Positions 11,894 to 23,409 of a DNA stretch of 64,000 nt are shown piece after piece (the first letter of the stretch is position 1; each line of letters begins with the position of its first letter). The position numbers were made by a program, and so were the translations under genes. Source of the DNA: Linnemannia hyalina (lineage: Eukaryota; Mortierellomycota; Mortierellomycetes; Mortierellales; Mortierellaceae); the NCBI GenBank assembly GCA_019671135.1, contig JAHRHY010000001.1, positions 1,550,001 to 1,614,000 on the forward strand, read 5' to 3'. The notes beneath the pieces were generated by a model, which was not told where the DNA came from, searched no databases, and worked only from the letters and a program-made list of their open reading frames with translations.

Positions 11894-14800
11894 TCAATTG
11901 GTGGCGTTCTCTCCAAGACGAGCCATCTCAATGGCTTCCTGGATTCGGTAGCAGAGTGCTCTTGAAAGGATAATGTCCTTCTGGCTGGAAGAGGCGGAAG
12001 AGGGTTGCTGCTGCTGTTGTTGGTTGACTAGATCCAAGCCCAAGCGAACGATCCGGGAATGGCTCCGGACGGGGACTGGGTCAATGCGGTAGATGGACTC
12101 GAGAGGATCAGACCGCTTGGGAATTCTGTCCTTAAGCGAATGGAGAGATGCGGGTGCCTTGACGGGGCATTGGTCTTCGGAGACGACCATGACCTGTTCG
12201 CATGTGAGGAGGATCTGGAGGAACTGCTCTGCGTGGCTAGGTGTGAACAACGTGTTCTGGAGGAGGAGGTAAGACTCGCTGTCAGTCTTTTTCTCGGGTA
12301 CTGTCGTTTCTTCGGTCGACGAGAAGGCTGTTTCTTGGGAGGTCTTGAGGAACGCAAAGATCTCGAGGATGGATTCTAGACTAGCGAGTGCCCACGTCAA
12401 GTTCGCTCCTGTCACCTTGACAATGCCTATAAGCGCGACAAACAATAAGTTACGTAAATTAGTAGGGTGTTCGTAGTGGGAGGGAGGACGAAGCAAGTTT
12501 GGCAGCAAGAAAAAAAAACACGCTGAAAAACTTACTCAACTGACGGAGCAAGGTGGTGGCAATGCCCGAGACCTGGTTCTTCCAGATACCATTCATCCAG
12601 CGAATGTTTTCCTTGGGGCAGGATAGGATGATACGAAGCAACAGCCTTGCTGGAACCAGAGCAAACTCATTATCGCTGTTCATGGGATTGATTGCTGAGA
12701 GTGAGTGGATCCAACTCAAGAATGCGCTCTGTGTGATCAGCTGAAGCGAGGCTTTGGGGATAGCTGCCGCGTTGAACAAGATCTACGACAGCAACGAAAA
12801 GCGCGTCAAAATTCGGTCCTTTTTTTTTTTTTTTCCAAATATGTGTAACAAACGGAAATGCGCCTGAGGGATTCTTACCTCGATGACGATCTTCTTGGAA
12901 AGGGGCTCAGCAAGCTGTGAGTTGAAAAAGGCGACCAGAAGGTCAACAACATGACGACGCCTGAACAGCTTATAATCCTCCGAGGTCTTCAAAGACGTAG
13001 CCAAGAGTCGGAGCATCCAAACACGTTCCTTGCGGTGGTTATCAGACGAAGAGTTGAACATGCTGTAGAACATGGGGATATCCTCCAGATCAATGACGGG
13101 ACGTTGGAGACAGAACTTGTTGACGTGCGGGTACATGAAATGGTCGGGTTTCAGGAGTGTCGTGAGGGCTTGGGTGACAAAGGCGGTGATCACGGCTGGG
13201 ATCCTGGGTGGTGCGACGCCGTCGTCGCGTTCGACGATTGCGTTCCTGAGAGCGTCCATCAGCAGTAACAGCTGGTTCTTCTCCCTCATGGTCGATTGCT
13301 AGATTGCGAGCATAACGTGAGAAGTAGATATATGGTTAGAAAAGATTTGAATGTTGAAAGAACAATAGCATTTAGCATGGGCGAATAGACAGCGAACATA
13401 CAGAGAGGAGAGGGTAAAAGTCGTCGAGCAAGGAGTAGGCAGCAAAGCGCATGTTCTCATCACAAGAAGAAAGAGCGACAATAATGTAACCCAATCCGTT
13501 GACCTCGATGAATCGACGGATATCTAACAGTCCACCGAACGCCATGTACGTTCCAAAGAGCGGCAATATGAAGCAAGGATCGTAGATGGGTGCTGCTTGA
13601 TGCTTAACAACCTCCTCGTCGTAGTCCTGCTTCGTCACCAGAGGAGCCTCGCTCTCCAACTCACGATCGACAGGGAACTGTGTAGCAGAAGCCATCATCA
13701 TGCTGGGGTCAATCAAGTCCAAACTCTCCGTCATCGTGGCCTGACCGAAGAGCGCGCCCGACGACTTTGTGTTCTCGGTACCAGATCCCCAGACAGGGGC
13801 ACGGTTCGAGATGGACCCTGCCGTATGAGCCTCTGTGATCTTCAGTACCGTCAGCAGCAGCTGGTCAGCCACACTTGTCGAGGCAGAGTAGCAAGACAGG
13901 AGCATGGGAAGGAATCCGGCTTTGCAGCAAGTCTTGGGCTCGAGGCAGGTCAGGGTATAGATCAGCTGGACGATGGCCAGGCGTGTCTTGAAGTTCTCGG
14001 GGACTGTGTGCTTGGTTGTAGGTGCTGTGGCCATTGCCAATGACGAGAACTGCCTATGCTTGAAGAGCGTTTGGAGAATCTGGGGCAGTACTGAGCTCTG
14101 CGAAGTCTAAACACATTGAACAAAAACGTATTGGACAAAAGGAGGAGAGGGTAAGTGCTTGATCTGCCATGCCTTCAAAATCCAAGACGATTTGTAAATG
14201 ACTATTGTCATTGCAACTTACCTCAACATAGTAGTGCTTGGCCAAGAAGGCAGAGAACCGCACAAGCTCCACATTATCCAGAGCCTTCTCAATAGCAAAC
14301 GACACCAGCTCAAACAGGACCTTCTGATCGATGCTCTGTTTCCGCTCCTCAACATGCTTCTCAAGAATGTTATATAACCGATCGCAGACAGGCTCGAGCC
14401 ACTGTGCATCTCCGTTTTTGTCCAGGATCACAATCAATCGACGTGCAGTCTCCTCAAACCATCTTGCCAGTCTGTTTTGTCTGCTCTCCTGCTCGAGTTC
14501 TCCCGTAACGTCCTTGGTTATATCGAGGAGGGATTCCAAAAGACCAATACTCTCCAGTCCGAGTTTGGGGATGCTCTCCACAAGAGACCACGCTGAATCC
14601 ACCTGCTTCTTGTCCGACGACTTTGTAGTCAAGGAAACCAGGATGGCGGCAGCATCGGCGACCAGCAAAGGATCGCTCGAGCTGAATGCAGACTCCTTTA
14701 CATTAGCGAATGACTTGACAATGTGCTGGACCATCTTAGGAAGAAGCAAGGGCTGCAATGCCTTGACAGCCTGGCGATCTTCCTGAGATGCAGAAGCCGA

Positions 14801-17800
14801 CCACTGGAGCCGTTGGTTGTCCTGGGAAGTCGACAGGCGATGGAAATAGGCATGCAAGAGAACATGGAACCCGGTATCCTCCATATGCCTCTCGAGATCC
14901 TTCTTGGAGAAAGCCAACACCTTGGTCGCAAACTTTTGGCGGGACGAAGCAGAGCAAGTCAAGAGTGCCGACAAGATCAAGTTGCGCTTGGGGTTCGAGT
15001 TCTCCAAGATGAAATCAACAAGCGAAAGGTCGAGGTCGCTCAACGAGGACGAGTGAAGAGAATCCAAGGCTTGGTCGAAAACTCCGGGAGTCGACAGGTC
15101 CAGAGGGAACGCGACTTCTGCCATGGCGTTGGGCCAAAGGCGACCCCGAATGACATCCAGAACGATAGCGTCCAGCTCTTCCGACGGCTGGCTCCTCCAA
15201 AGATCCATCAGGGCGGCAGTGGAGTGGACGGGGATGGCAGAGGCGGAGCTTCCTTGGCGAGTTAGGTTTTTGAGGATGGTCGACAAGAGCGCGTTGAAGG
15301 TAGCGGTGGCCGAGAACTTGGCTTGTCCGTGCAGCTTGAGTAGCGACTCCAAAATCATGGTCAGATCTGATGAAGTGCACAAGGCCGGCAACTTTGAAAA
15401 GTACTTGACAGTCTAAAGATGGTAAGTCGAATGTTAAGGGTATTGTCAGTTACTAGACACAAAACAACATCGTGTATTACATAACGACCTGTAACTTACC
15501 ATGGGCTGCAAGGCCTTTCCGCCAGACGTCTTCATGCTCTCGAGCTCATGCATGACACGCTCGACAGTCTTGCGAACAAAGTGGCTCATCAACAAGACAT
15601 CCGATGCCGCCGTCTTCCTGCTGCCAGCAGCAGTTGCAGACTTTGTGCTGGCGATCAAAAGATCGACAACGCGGGCATCGAAAGTGTCCAAGGACTTGAA
15701 CTTGGTGGCCTGCAACTGGGACAGATACAGCTCGCGGAGGATAAAGTTCTCCGAGAGACGACTCTTGAACTCATCAAAGATGGTCACCTCTGACCTGCTG
15801 CAGTCCAAGAAAGATGTCAGCAGATCGAAGGCTGCATTCACAGCATCGTCATCAGCACTGTTCGACGAGATCCAGCTTGCAAGTTGACGGATGACGAGGT
15901 TACTGTAGATAGCCAGAAGCCTAGGTTCGGTCCGACCAATAGAGTGCTTCAGCAAGTCCTGAACAAACGAGTTGGATAGATCTGATGGCCGGGTGTTGGA
16001 GAACAGACTGGGGAAAGGAAGCTCCTGAAGGAAACCGTGGACGGGATCCTGGTCCTCCATTTCACTGTCTTGATCGGATTGTTCCAAGAGTGCTACGACA
16101 TCAGAAATGTCGTAGATAGAACCGGCAAAAGGGTATCTCGTCCTGATGTAATCCACCAGAGCATTGGTTGACTCCCTGCTGCTGATCGCATACTCGACCA
16201 CCAGCTTGAAGTTCCTGGCAACTCCTGCCGCACACTGTACTTGGAGGTTGGTGGCAAAGGCGGTTCGGTCGCTCGATTTAAGAAGCTGAAGCAAAGCAGC
16301 ATCATCCACCTTTTTGAAGGCCTTGGAATTAGTGGTGGTAGTGACCGCGCCGTTCTCCTTCAGACCCTCGTACGCCATGGTCAGATATTCGGGCGAGCCA
16401 AGCTGGGAGATGCGAGCTCTCTTGTCCTCGTTCAATCCTGTGATGGCATCCAGCTCCTGAGTGCTTGGATCCTGAATACGGTGCAAGCATCCAACAGCAA
16501 GGGCAGAAGTCCGGTTCTGGTTCCAGGTCAACGTGGGCATCAGTCGGTTAAGGAAGGCGGCAATAGACGCGGCCACAGCCTTGTCCTTTGCATAGACATG
16601 CTGGAACTGTTCAATCACAGTCATCAGGAGAGGGCTGTACGGCCGTGTGACGTCCTGGTGCTGGGAGTTGGAAAGAAGGTGGCGAATGTCGTTTGAAGTG
16701 TCGACGTCCATAGCTGACGTATCCTGAAGAGCCTTCATGATAACCGACGACTGGTCGACATACTTGTAGGGTGTCCTCAAACAACGCGCCACGCAGTCGT
16801 CAAAGAAATGCAGGAACTGGCTCTGATCTCCGGCGAGTTGAGGGCGACCATAGTTTGAGATGGGGATAGCCTCAATCCACAGACTCGCCTCCGATGGGTC
16901 ATGCTGGAATAGAATCGATTCGCCCAAGAGTTTTGACACCAAACGCCCAGTCAGTGCCTTGATGTGAGGGTGGGCTGTAATGAGGAACAGGGCCAGAAGC
17001 TTGTTGAGATATGACGAGCCATCCAACGACTTGTTGGACCATCGAAAGTCGTTCAGTTCCAGGAGAAGTTCCAGAAGGTGGATGAGGGTGCCAGCCTGGA
17101 CAGTCGAAAAGTCCGAGGGGATAAGCTTTCCAATGTCGAATTTAGCTTCACTGACCGTTTGAGGAAGGAACTGCTGGTAGTACTTGATGAGACGCAGAAC
17201 TCCGTTGTTGAATAGGTTGTTCCTGATGCTCTCCTCGCTCTCTGCCTCCGACTGCGCCAGCGACAGGATCCCATTGTGAAGCATGATGATGATCTGGATA
17301 TCGGGAACACGACGGCGGAGCTCTGCCATAAGCGACGTGATTGCGCTCGCCCACTGCTGCGCTGGTGGATCAGACGATTTCGTGTCGGCTGCTCCTTCCG
17401 TCATGTCCGCTGATTCGTCCGATGCTGAGATCTCCTCGTCATTAATCGCGAGCGTCTTGACTGCCGACTGCATCACAGCGACCACCTGCTCTGCCTTCTG
17501 GAATACGGCTGCAAGTTCGACGATGGTGAAGTACCGAACAAGCATGCTAGAGTGTTGCAAGCCCTTTCCGAGGATTGTCCTGTTCGCGGAAGAAGGAAGG
17601 ATGTTTTCGATGATGGTCGAGACAGGAGGAGGGTGGGATGCAAAGAGTCCTGTGTGTTGAAGGTAGAGGTTGGGTACTGGGATCTCCGTGATCTTGTGCA
17701 AGAGCGTCATGTTAGCCAGCCACCTTGCTGATAATCTTGGCTCCAGCTGTATGCTCGCCTTTTGCCAGAATCTATAGTAATTCCATATACACATGATGCT

Positions 17801-19211
17801 GGTTAGGGCCTTGTTTGCATTGAGCAGGAAATTTAGCACATAATGACATGGATATGCCTTACACTCGGACAAGTTCGGGGCACGCTGTCAGAATCGAAAC
17901 GGTCAGCTCCTGCTGGAGCAAGTTTTCGGTGGGTCGGAGATGTGTCAAGAGCTGCGAAAGGGTCTTGTTGAAGATTATCTTGTTACCGTCACCAGATGTC
18001 TTGTCTGTTGAGATTGTGGAGGTGAGAATGCTGGGAGGGTACCAAGCCGCATCCTGGAAGCAAATACCGACTCCTGGAGTTGTGCAGAGCGTCATCATGA
18101 ACTTATGGACGGCAATGGCGGCGGTCTGGTCTGATCCTTCCACTGGCTCTGTCCTTAAGTACAGCTTGAGCACATTCACAAGGAAGGAGGTGCTGAAGAA
18201 GGTGATTTTGCTTGTCCTGGAGAGCTCGTTGTCCATGATAATGTTGTTGGTGAGGACAAGGAGAACCTGGTTGACAAGTGGGAAAGGGTCGTTGGGCAAA
18301 TCCTTGAGCGCGAGTTGGAATAGATCGGGCATCTCCAGAATCTCCTTCTTGACTGTCGCATCGCCTCGAATGAAGAATGCCAGCAGAAACTGAACATAGA
18401 GTGTCCGAGTGTCTAATTCCAGGCAATTGGTAACAAATGTCAGTCCTGCCATCCATATAGCCAAGTCAGAAGCCAATCGACTGTCGCGCAAAGCACTCCA
18501 GAAAGTGTCAACATACCGGCTTTGTTGGTTGACTCAGTCTCGCCCTCCTTGCGCCTCATGTGCCTTAGCTTGGTCAATGCCTTCAGACTAAAGTTGAAGC
18601 CATCCTTGAGCTCCTTGGTAGTTGTGTGGTGAACATGGTTCATGGCAGTCAAGAGTCGAAGGGTGGCCTGCACAGTGTTCTGGCGTCCAGAAGACAAGTT
18701 CTTGTAGATGCAAGTCATCCGGCCCTGGTTCTGCAGGATCGATCGAGTCAGTCTGATGGCATGAGGGCGATGAAGCGCTGTGTTGCATTGGTGGATAAGT
18801 TTTGACAGGACTTCGACGATGGAAGCCTCGATCCTCCTGATATCCAATTGATGCTGCCATTCCCAGATTTTGAACAGTTGTGTGCACTCTGGTGACTCGT
18901 CAACATAGTCGTAAACAACGCCGAGCGACTTTGTTGCCTGTGCGCTCTCTGTCGGGTCACTGGAGTTGGGTCGGACATTGAGTTGTTGCCTGAGACGCTT
19001 CAGGCCTATGTGAATGAGAGTTGTTGTTGCAGTTGGTTAGGAAACGTCCTTTCAATTGGCGGCGACACGCTTTGCTTGCGAGCGAGCATGTTAAATTGAA
19101 CGTGTTGCAATGATAGGGGAGGGACGTGCCTATGAAAATGGGTTCTTCCTTGAGCTCGGAGAGGGCCTTGACGAGCTCGTTCTTGTCCTTGAACTGTGTC
19201 TTGGCTTCCAT
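11894..19211 (-). CDS. URB1: Nucleolar pre-ribosomal-associated protein URB1/NPA1
   Basis: A large nucleolar helical-repeat protein needed for the earliest 60S pre-ribosomal particles, working with Dbp6, Npa2, Nop8 and Rsa3. Nine exons on the minus strand (19211-19130, 19005-18517, 18412-17863, 17771-15500, 15412-14222, 14106-13402, 13298-12879, 12782-12536, 12426-11894) give about 2162 aa; the family runs from about 1750 to 2270. The assignment rests on the C-terminal half: FIEVNGLGYIIVALSS followed by MRFAAYSLL, then FYSMFNSSSDNHRKERVWML and FRRRHVVDLL, which are URB1 signatures. The rest is leucine-rich and HEAT/ARM-like, without catalytic motifs. Intron 1 seems to use a GC donor (19129-19128). 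The first ATG gives a short N-terminal exon of 27 codons. The upstream F-box-like gene on the same strand leaves only 180 bp for its promoter. Confidence 0.88.
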
Positions 19212-19342
19212 CCTGCCAGGCTGTGTGGTGTGTGGACTGTGAATGAATGAAGGTACGAATGGGCGAAAGTATTCTTCACGAAGTTGTTGCTTCAAGGAAA
19301 AAAAAAAAGAAAAATCGAAAACAAAAGTGACTGTGCGATCAA

Positions 19343-19350
19343 GTCACGTG
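19343..19350. promoter_or_regulatory. Palindromic E-box GTCACGTG upstream of URB1
   Basis: A CACGTG core in GTCACGTG lies about 130 bp upstream of the URB1 start codon. Such sites bind bHLH factors (Cbf1 class in fungi). Whether it works is unknown. Confidence 0.35.
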
Positions 19351-19391
19351 GAATTCCATTTGATAAATCGTTGGCCAGTGCGCAATTTTTA

Positions 19392-21265
19392 TTAAGGACT
19401 GTAGAAGCGCCTGCAAAAACATGCATTGGATGCTGCAGTCGAAATTTGGAGGTACTGCGACCCACAATGGTGACAGTAGCGAAACTCGCCTTTCCAAGGT
19501 GAACGTGTAGCGGTCAAGGACGGGGGATTACTGTCGGAGGACATCAACGTCCTTGGATCGATTGTCGTTGGTGGAGGAGGTGTTCCTGCTTGTGAGGAAT
19601 TGACTGAAGACCGTCCAGAGAGAATCATGGCAGATATACCCAGGCAGTGACGGTCATGGGAACTCATCTCGCCACCACACCGCAAGGTAAACTTGGTTAG
19701 ACTCGCCAATGGGAATAATGGCGTGGGTATTGCAGTCGTCTCTGGAATCTGAGGTTGTGTATATTCTTCTGGTGCCGCTGGCATTGGACTGGAATGAGCT
19801 GCGGCTGGCCACCGTGTTGAAATCGCACTGGGGTCTTCGCCAGAAAGGAGCCGATTTGTCCAATGGGTCCGAGGCGAAGGCGTCGGTGTTTGTTGAGGCG
19901 CATCCATTGGTGTTGGTCCTGCAAGTTGTTGTTGATCTATAACTGCTCCTTCGTTGTGGGCTGTTGCCAATGCCTGCTCGACCACGAACGACCACCTCTC
20001 CAATTGCTGTCGAATGGTGTAGATCCTTGCTGCGGGCCACCAAGGAGCACGCAGTGTCTCCAAAGACCCAAGGTCTCTCAAAGAAAGGATCTGCATTAAA
20101 AGTCGGGCTCGCAGATAAGATGCTCGAGTCTCCAGTTGTTGGCGTGATTCTTCTTGGAGCTCCTCCTCCGAAAGCTGGGGGAAGGTCTCTTGTGAAGCTT
20201 CCAGTTCGGTCGCGTCTGCCGCATAGGTGCCATGGGTTTGGACTGTGGCTTCGGCTAGAATAAAGGTGAACACAATTGGGTTAGGGCTCTTCTTTTTCAT
20301 CACATAAAATCCATTACGCCATGGATTATCTACTTACGATAGAGAAGCTGAGAGTACCCGTGTTGTGATTGTTCCTCGAAGGCAGTCTGCTCATCCTCGA
20401 TGTTACTCAGTTGCAGTAAAGCATCCTCCAAGCTCAGCTCGTCGTGGACAATATTGTTGGGGTTGTTGGTGCTGGGTTGAGAGATGAAGGAAAGGTGACT
20501 GATTCCTGTAGACTGACTTGTTGTAATTGTGCTGCTGGCTGGCATGGTGAGCGCCTGGCTCAGCAAACGGACATTGATATGCCGACTAAAGTCAACAAAG
20601 CCCGACTCAAACAGGTTCTGCAGTGGCTGCGATATTGGCACCAGTTCCTCCTGTTGCGATGGATTCCACATGTTCAAACGGTGTTGGAACTGATATGGGC
20701 TGTCATGTTGATGATGATTTTGTTCGTTTTGGTGACACTCACATGCGCAAAACCGTCTGCAAGGATAGACGCACAGATGGCAGGGTGGACTGTCGAAACT
20801 CAGATGTCGAGTGAAATGAAGAGGGATAGAGTTCAGCACATCCAAGATAATCCAGGCAATGAATTCTGGATGTGCACTGCCGCTTTCCATTGTCTCTGAG
20901 CCATGCAGATCGCTGTTGTCGCCTGCCGCTGCCATGAAGCGATATCGTGCGTCTTGAAAAATCGTGATTGGATTATTGGGTTGGTCAGATCTTGGTGGTG
21001 TTGTTGGTGTTGGTTGGTGAAAAGTAGATCGATGGGCTGCTCGTGGACGATGTCGCCACCCTGGGTAGTTGTATAGTTGTGGATCTGGGTATGGCAGATG
21101 AACAATCCACCAGAGTGTTGACGTGGTTGTGGCCAGCTGTTCAATTTCATGATAGGCGGCGCATAGATTTAGGAGGTCGATTGTTGGAAGGAAACTGCAG
21201 ACATCGAGTACTGTTTCTGAGGGAATTGAGTCCCAAAGCGAGGGTGTCCTCAATGAACGTGCCAT
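19392..21265 (-). CDS. F-box-like protein with cysteine clusters
   Basis: Two exons (21265-20338 and 20254-19392) join in frame to 596 aa. Residues 9-57 look like an F-box: LWDSIPSETVLDVCSFLP, then LLNLCAAYHEIEQLA and LWWIVHLPYP. This suggests a substrate receptor of an SCF ubiquitin ligase that binds Skp1. Two further features are unusual. The first is a cysteine cluster at 162-178 (CX2CX3CX3CXCXCH). The second is a C-terminal pair, CX2C at 570-573 and CXC at 588-590, which together could bind a metal. The middle is rich in Pro, Thr, Ser and Gln and looks disordered. I chose the ATG at 21265; the frame is open a little further upstream without another ATG. It lies between URB1 and ATP16 on the same strand. 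I know no orthologue by name. F-box confidence is moderate; the gene itself is well supported. Confidence 0.7.
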
Positions 21266-21586
21266 GCGCAATGGAGTGGAAAGGGCCTCGATGGATGAGG
21301 TGAGAGGAAATGAAGTGCAAAAAAAGTTGTAGAAAGAAAAGAAATCTTCAAGGACCAGCTCGCCACGAGGAAGGGTTGTTCCGACTTGTCTTGAAAAATT
21401 CTGGGCGAAACAAAAAAGATATTTTTATCCTTCATACGACAAAGGGATATGAAATGCACGTAGACCGCGCGAATATGAATGATATGGATATGGATATGTA
21501 TTTTGAAAAGCTGAACGTCGTCTATTGTGATACTTTTCTCGTCTTCCTGTGTTTTTATCTACGGTCATGTAATGCAAAGCTACCAT
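21266..21586. other. Spacer between ATP16 and the F-box-like gene
   Basis: These 321 bp hold the 3' UTR of ATP16 and the promoter of the F-box-like gene, both on the minus strand. I see no further feature. Confidence 0.5.
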
Positions 21587-23083
21587 TTACTTGGCAAGGA
21601 CGGCAGCCTGGAGGGACTCGAGAACCTCGACCTCAACCTTGGCAGCGAGCTTCTCCTCCTCGGTGGCAGCAGCGTTGGAAAGACGCTGGGCCTCAGCGAG
21701 GTTGGCGCGGATGGTCTAGAGTACGTCAAAACAGTAGTCAGAGTGAATAAGCCACGTTTGTTAGTTAACAGTCCTTCATCAACATCATCGTGTACAATTA
21801 CAGCGATAACAGACAAAAAAAGTACCTCAGCGCTGAAATCCTCAACGGGGAAAGCCTCAACGGCGTTGATGTTGAGGGTGGAATCGGGGTTCATGGTGGC
21901 GAAACCTCCAGAGACTATGTAGACGATGATAAATAAGAAGATTATTCGTGATGAGTACATGCGTCGATTTGATTTTCTACGTCTCTGCATTGTTATTAGG
22001 GGTAAAGGTCGGGTGGATTGGTGGCGTCTGTGATGTCCCTTGGAAAAAAAACAAAGCGGGTCATCCTGATGTACAGACGGCTCGATGGTTCCATCGCTTG
22101 CGCTGAAAGCATTTGTAGATCCTGATCTGTCAAATCCGTTCCTATCCTCCATCTCGTTGGTCCTGATGATTCTCCTTGTTTGCATCCGGTATAGGGTAAT
22201 TACCGAAGAACTTCTTGGTGGCAGCACCCTCGATAACCTCAACAACTCCAGGGCGGAGCTGCTCAATGGAGGGAACGTGGCTGGCAAGGATACCCATGTC
22301 ACCGGAGACGGCAGCAATGTTGACCTGGGCAACGGAAACATCCTTGTAGATGGTCTATAAACGCGTCGAGACAGGGATATATTAGTAGCCGCCACGATTA
22401 CAAGAAAAAAAGGCACGGCCATAAATGTCTCCAGGTGCAAGGCACATCAATGATCTGTACCTGGTGGGGGACAGCGAAGGTCAAACGGAGACCAGCGGCA
22501 GCAGCCTCAGTGGCGTAGCTGCGAACTATCAAGTCGAGAGGATGTAGGGTATTGTAAGTAAAGTCAACTCGTGGGACTTTGGCGCGGGTTGTGTGGGTTC
22601 AAGAGTAACACGTTGGAAGTTGTATGAAATGTGCTGGTAGAGTGTCGTGATGGGAAGGCTGCAGAAATGGGGGGTTATCGATCGCATGGACGAGATTCTG
22701 AACTAGTTGATGATGTGATCACGAGTAAAAGGTCCAGAAGGAGTGATGGTAAACTACGCGATCCAGGTCCTGAGGTCGAGTTGGAGACGAACGTGAAGAA
22801 GGTGAGAAGTAGAGGTAGCTTCAGCTGAAGGAGTGGAAAAGAACCCTTGCTGACCAAAGGAGGCATAGGAGGAGGCGAAGAGAGATTGGCGGTTCAGGTC
22901 CAGGTTGGACACATATGTGAGTGCAGATGTGTATATGTATTGGTCGAGTCCTTGCGTGAGATATCAAAGCTGAAGGGTGGTTGTTATTGGTTGTCAAAGA
23001 TGGTCGATGGTGGGAGTGAGGGTGATCATCGTACCCATGCGGACGGGGCGGACGGCGCGGGCAGAGCGGGCAAGGAAGTTCAT
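21587..23083 (-). CDS. ATP16: Mitochondrial ATP synthase F1 subunit delta (bacterial epsilon type)
   Basis: The central-stalk subunit of mitochondrial F1Fo-ATP synthase that couples the c-ring to gamma. Five exons on the minus strand (23083-23035, 22525-22461, 22354-22204, 21914-21826, 21715-21587) join in frame to 160 aa, the family length. The first 20 or so residues (MNFLARSARAVRPVRMVRSY) are Arg-rich without acids, a typical mitochondrial presequence. Then come LRLTFAVPHQ, the beta-sandwich block VNIAAVSGDMGILASHVP with IEQLRPGVVEV, then VSGGFATMNPDSTLNINAVEAFP, and a C-terminal helical hairpin (ANLAEAQRL, AAKVEVEVLESLQAAV). Codons are strongly C-ending in the exons, as in highly expressed genes. 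Intron 1 is long (509 nt). It shares a divergent promoter with the DAHP synthase gene. Confidence 0.95.
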
Positions 23084-23409
23084 GTTTGGGGGGTTGAGTG
23101 GAGAAGAGGTGAGGAATGAAGAGGAGAGGGACTGATGCCACTAGAGTATATACTAATACCCATAAGCTGCGACTGTTGCCGTGTGCTGGGCAATCGCCCT
23201 GCCTGCCCCTTCCGGTTCAAAACACCAAGCCACTGAGCTTATTTCCAAGCACGTCACTAATTACTTATCGGATTTAGCGAATTAAAAACCGTTCTGATCT
23301 GATCAAAAAGGCGGAAAGAAAGGGAAGGAGAAAGCCCGTGCTCTCTCTCGTCCCTTGTTCTTCCTCCCTCTTTCTCTTTTCACCTCCTTCTTCTTCCTCC
23401 ATTCCCAGA
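23084..23409. promoter_or_regulatory. Bidirectional promoter region ATP16/DAHP synthase
   Basis: This 326-bp interval lies between divergent start codons. It includes a CT-rich run directly before the DAHP synthase ATG and the half-site CACGTCA near 23241-23250. No TATA box is evident. Confidence 0.5.

Noticed and set aside
14723..15265. Plus-strand frame inside URB1
   Set aside because: A shadow of the GC-rich long exon of URB1, without its own start context or motifs.
21580..22440. 286-codon minus-strand frame over ATP16
   Set aside because: It runs through ATP16 exons and introns in another frame; the spliced ATP16 model explains the region.
22705..22775. Possible C/D snoRNA opposite ATP16 intron 1 (TGATGATG and a downstream CTGA)
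   Set aside because: The base before the core is T rather than a purine, no pairing ends are seen, and it would lie on the strand opposite the host gene.
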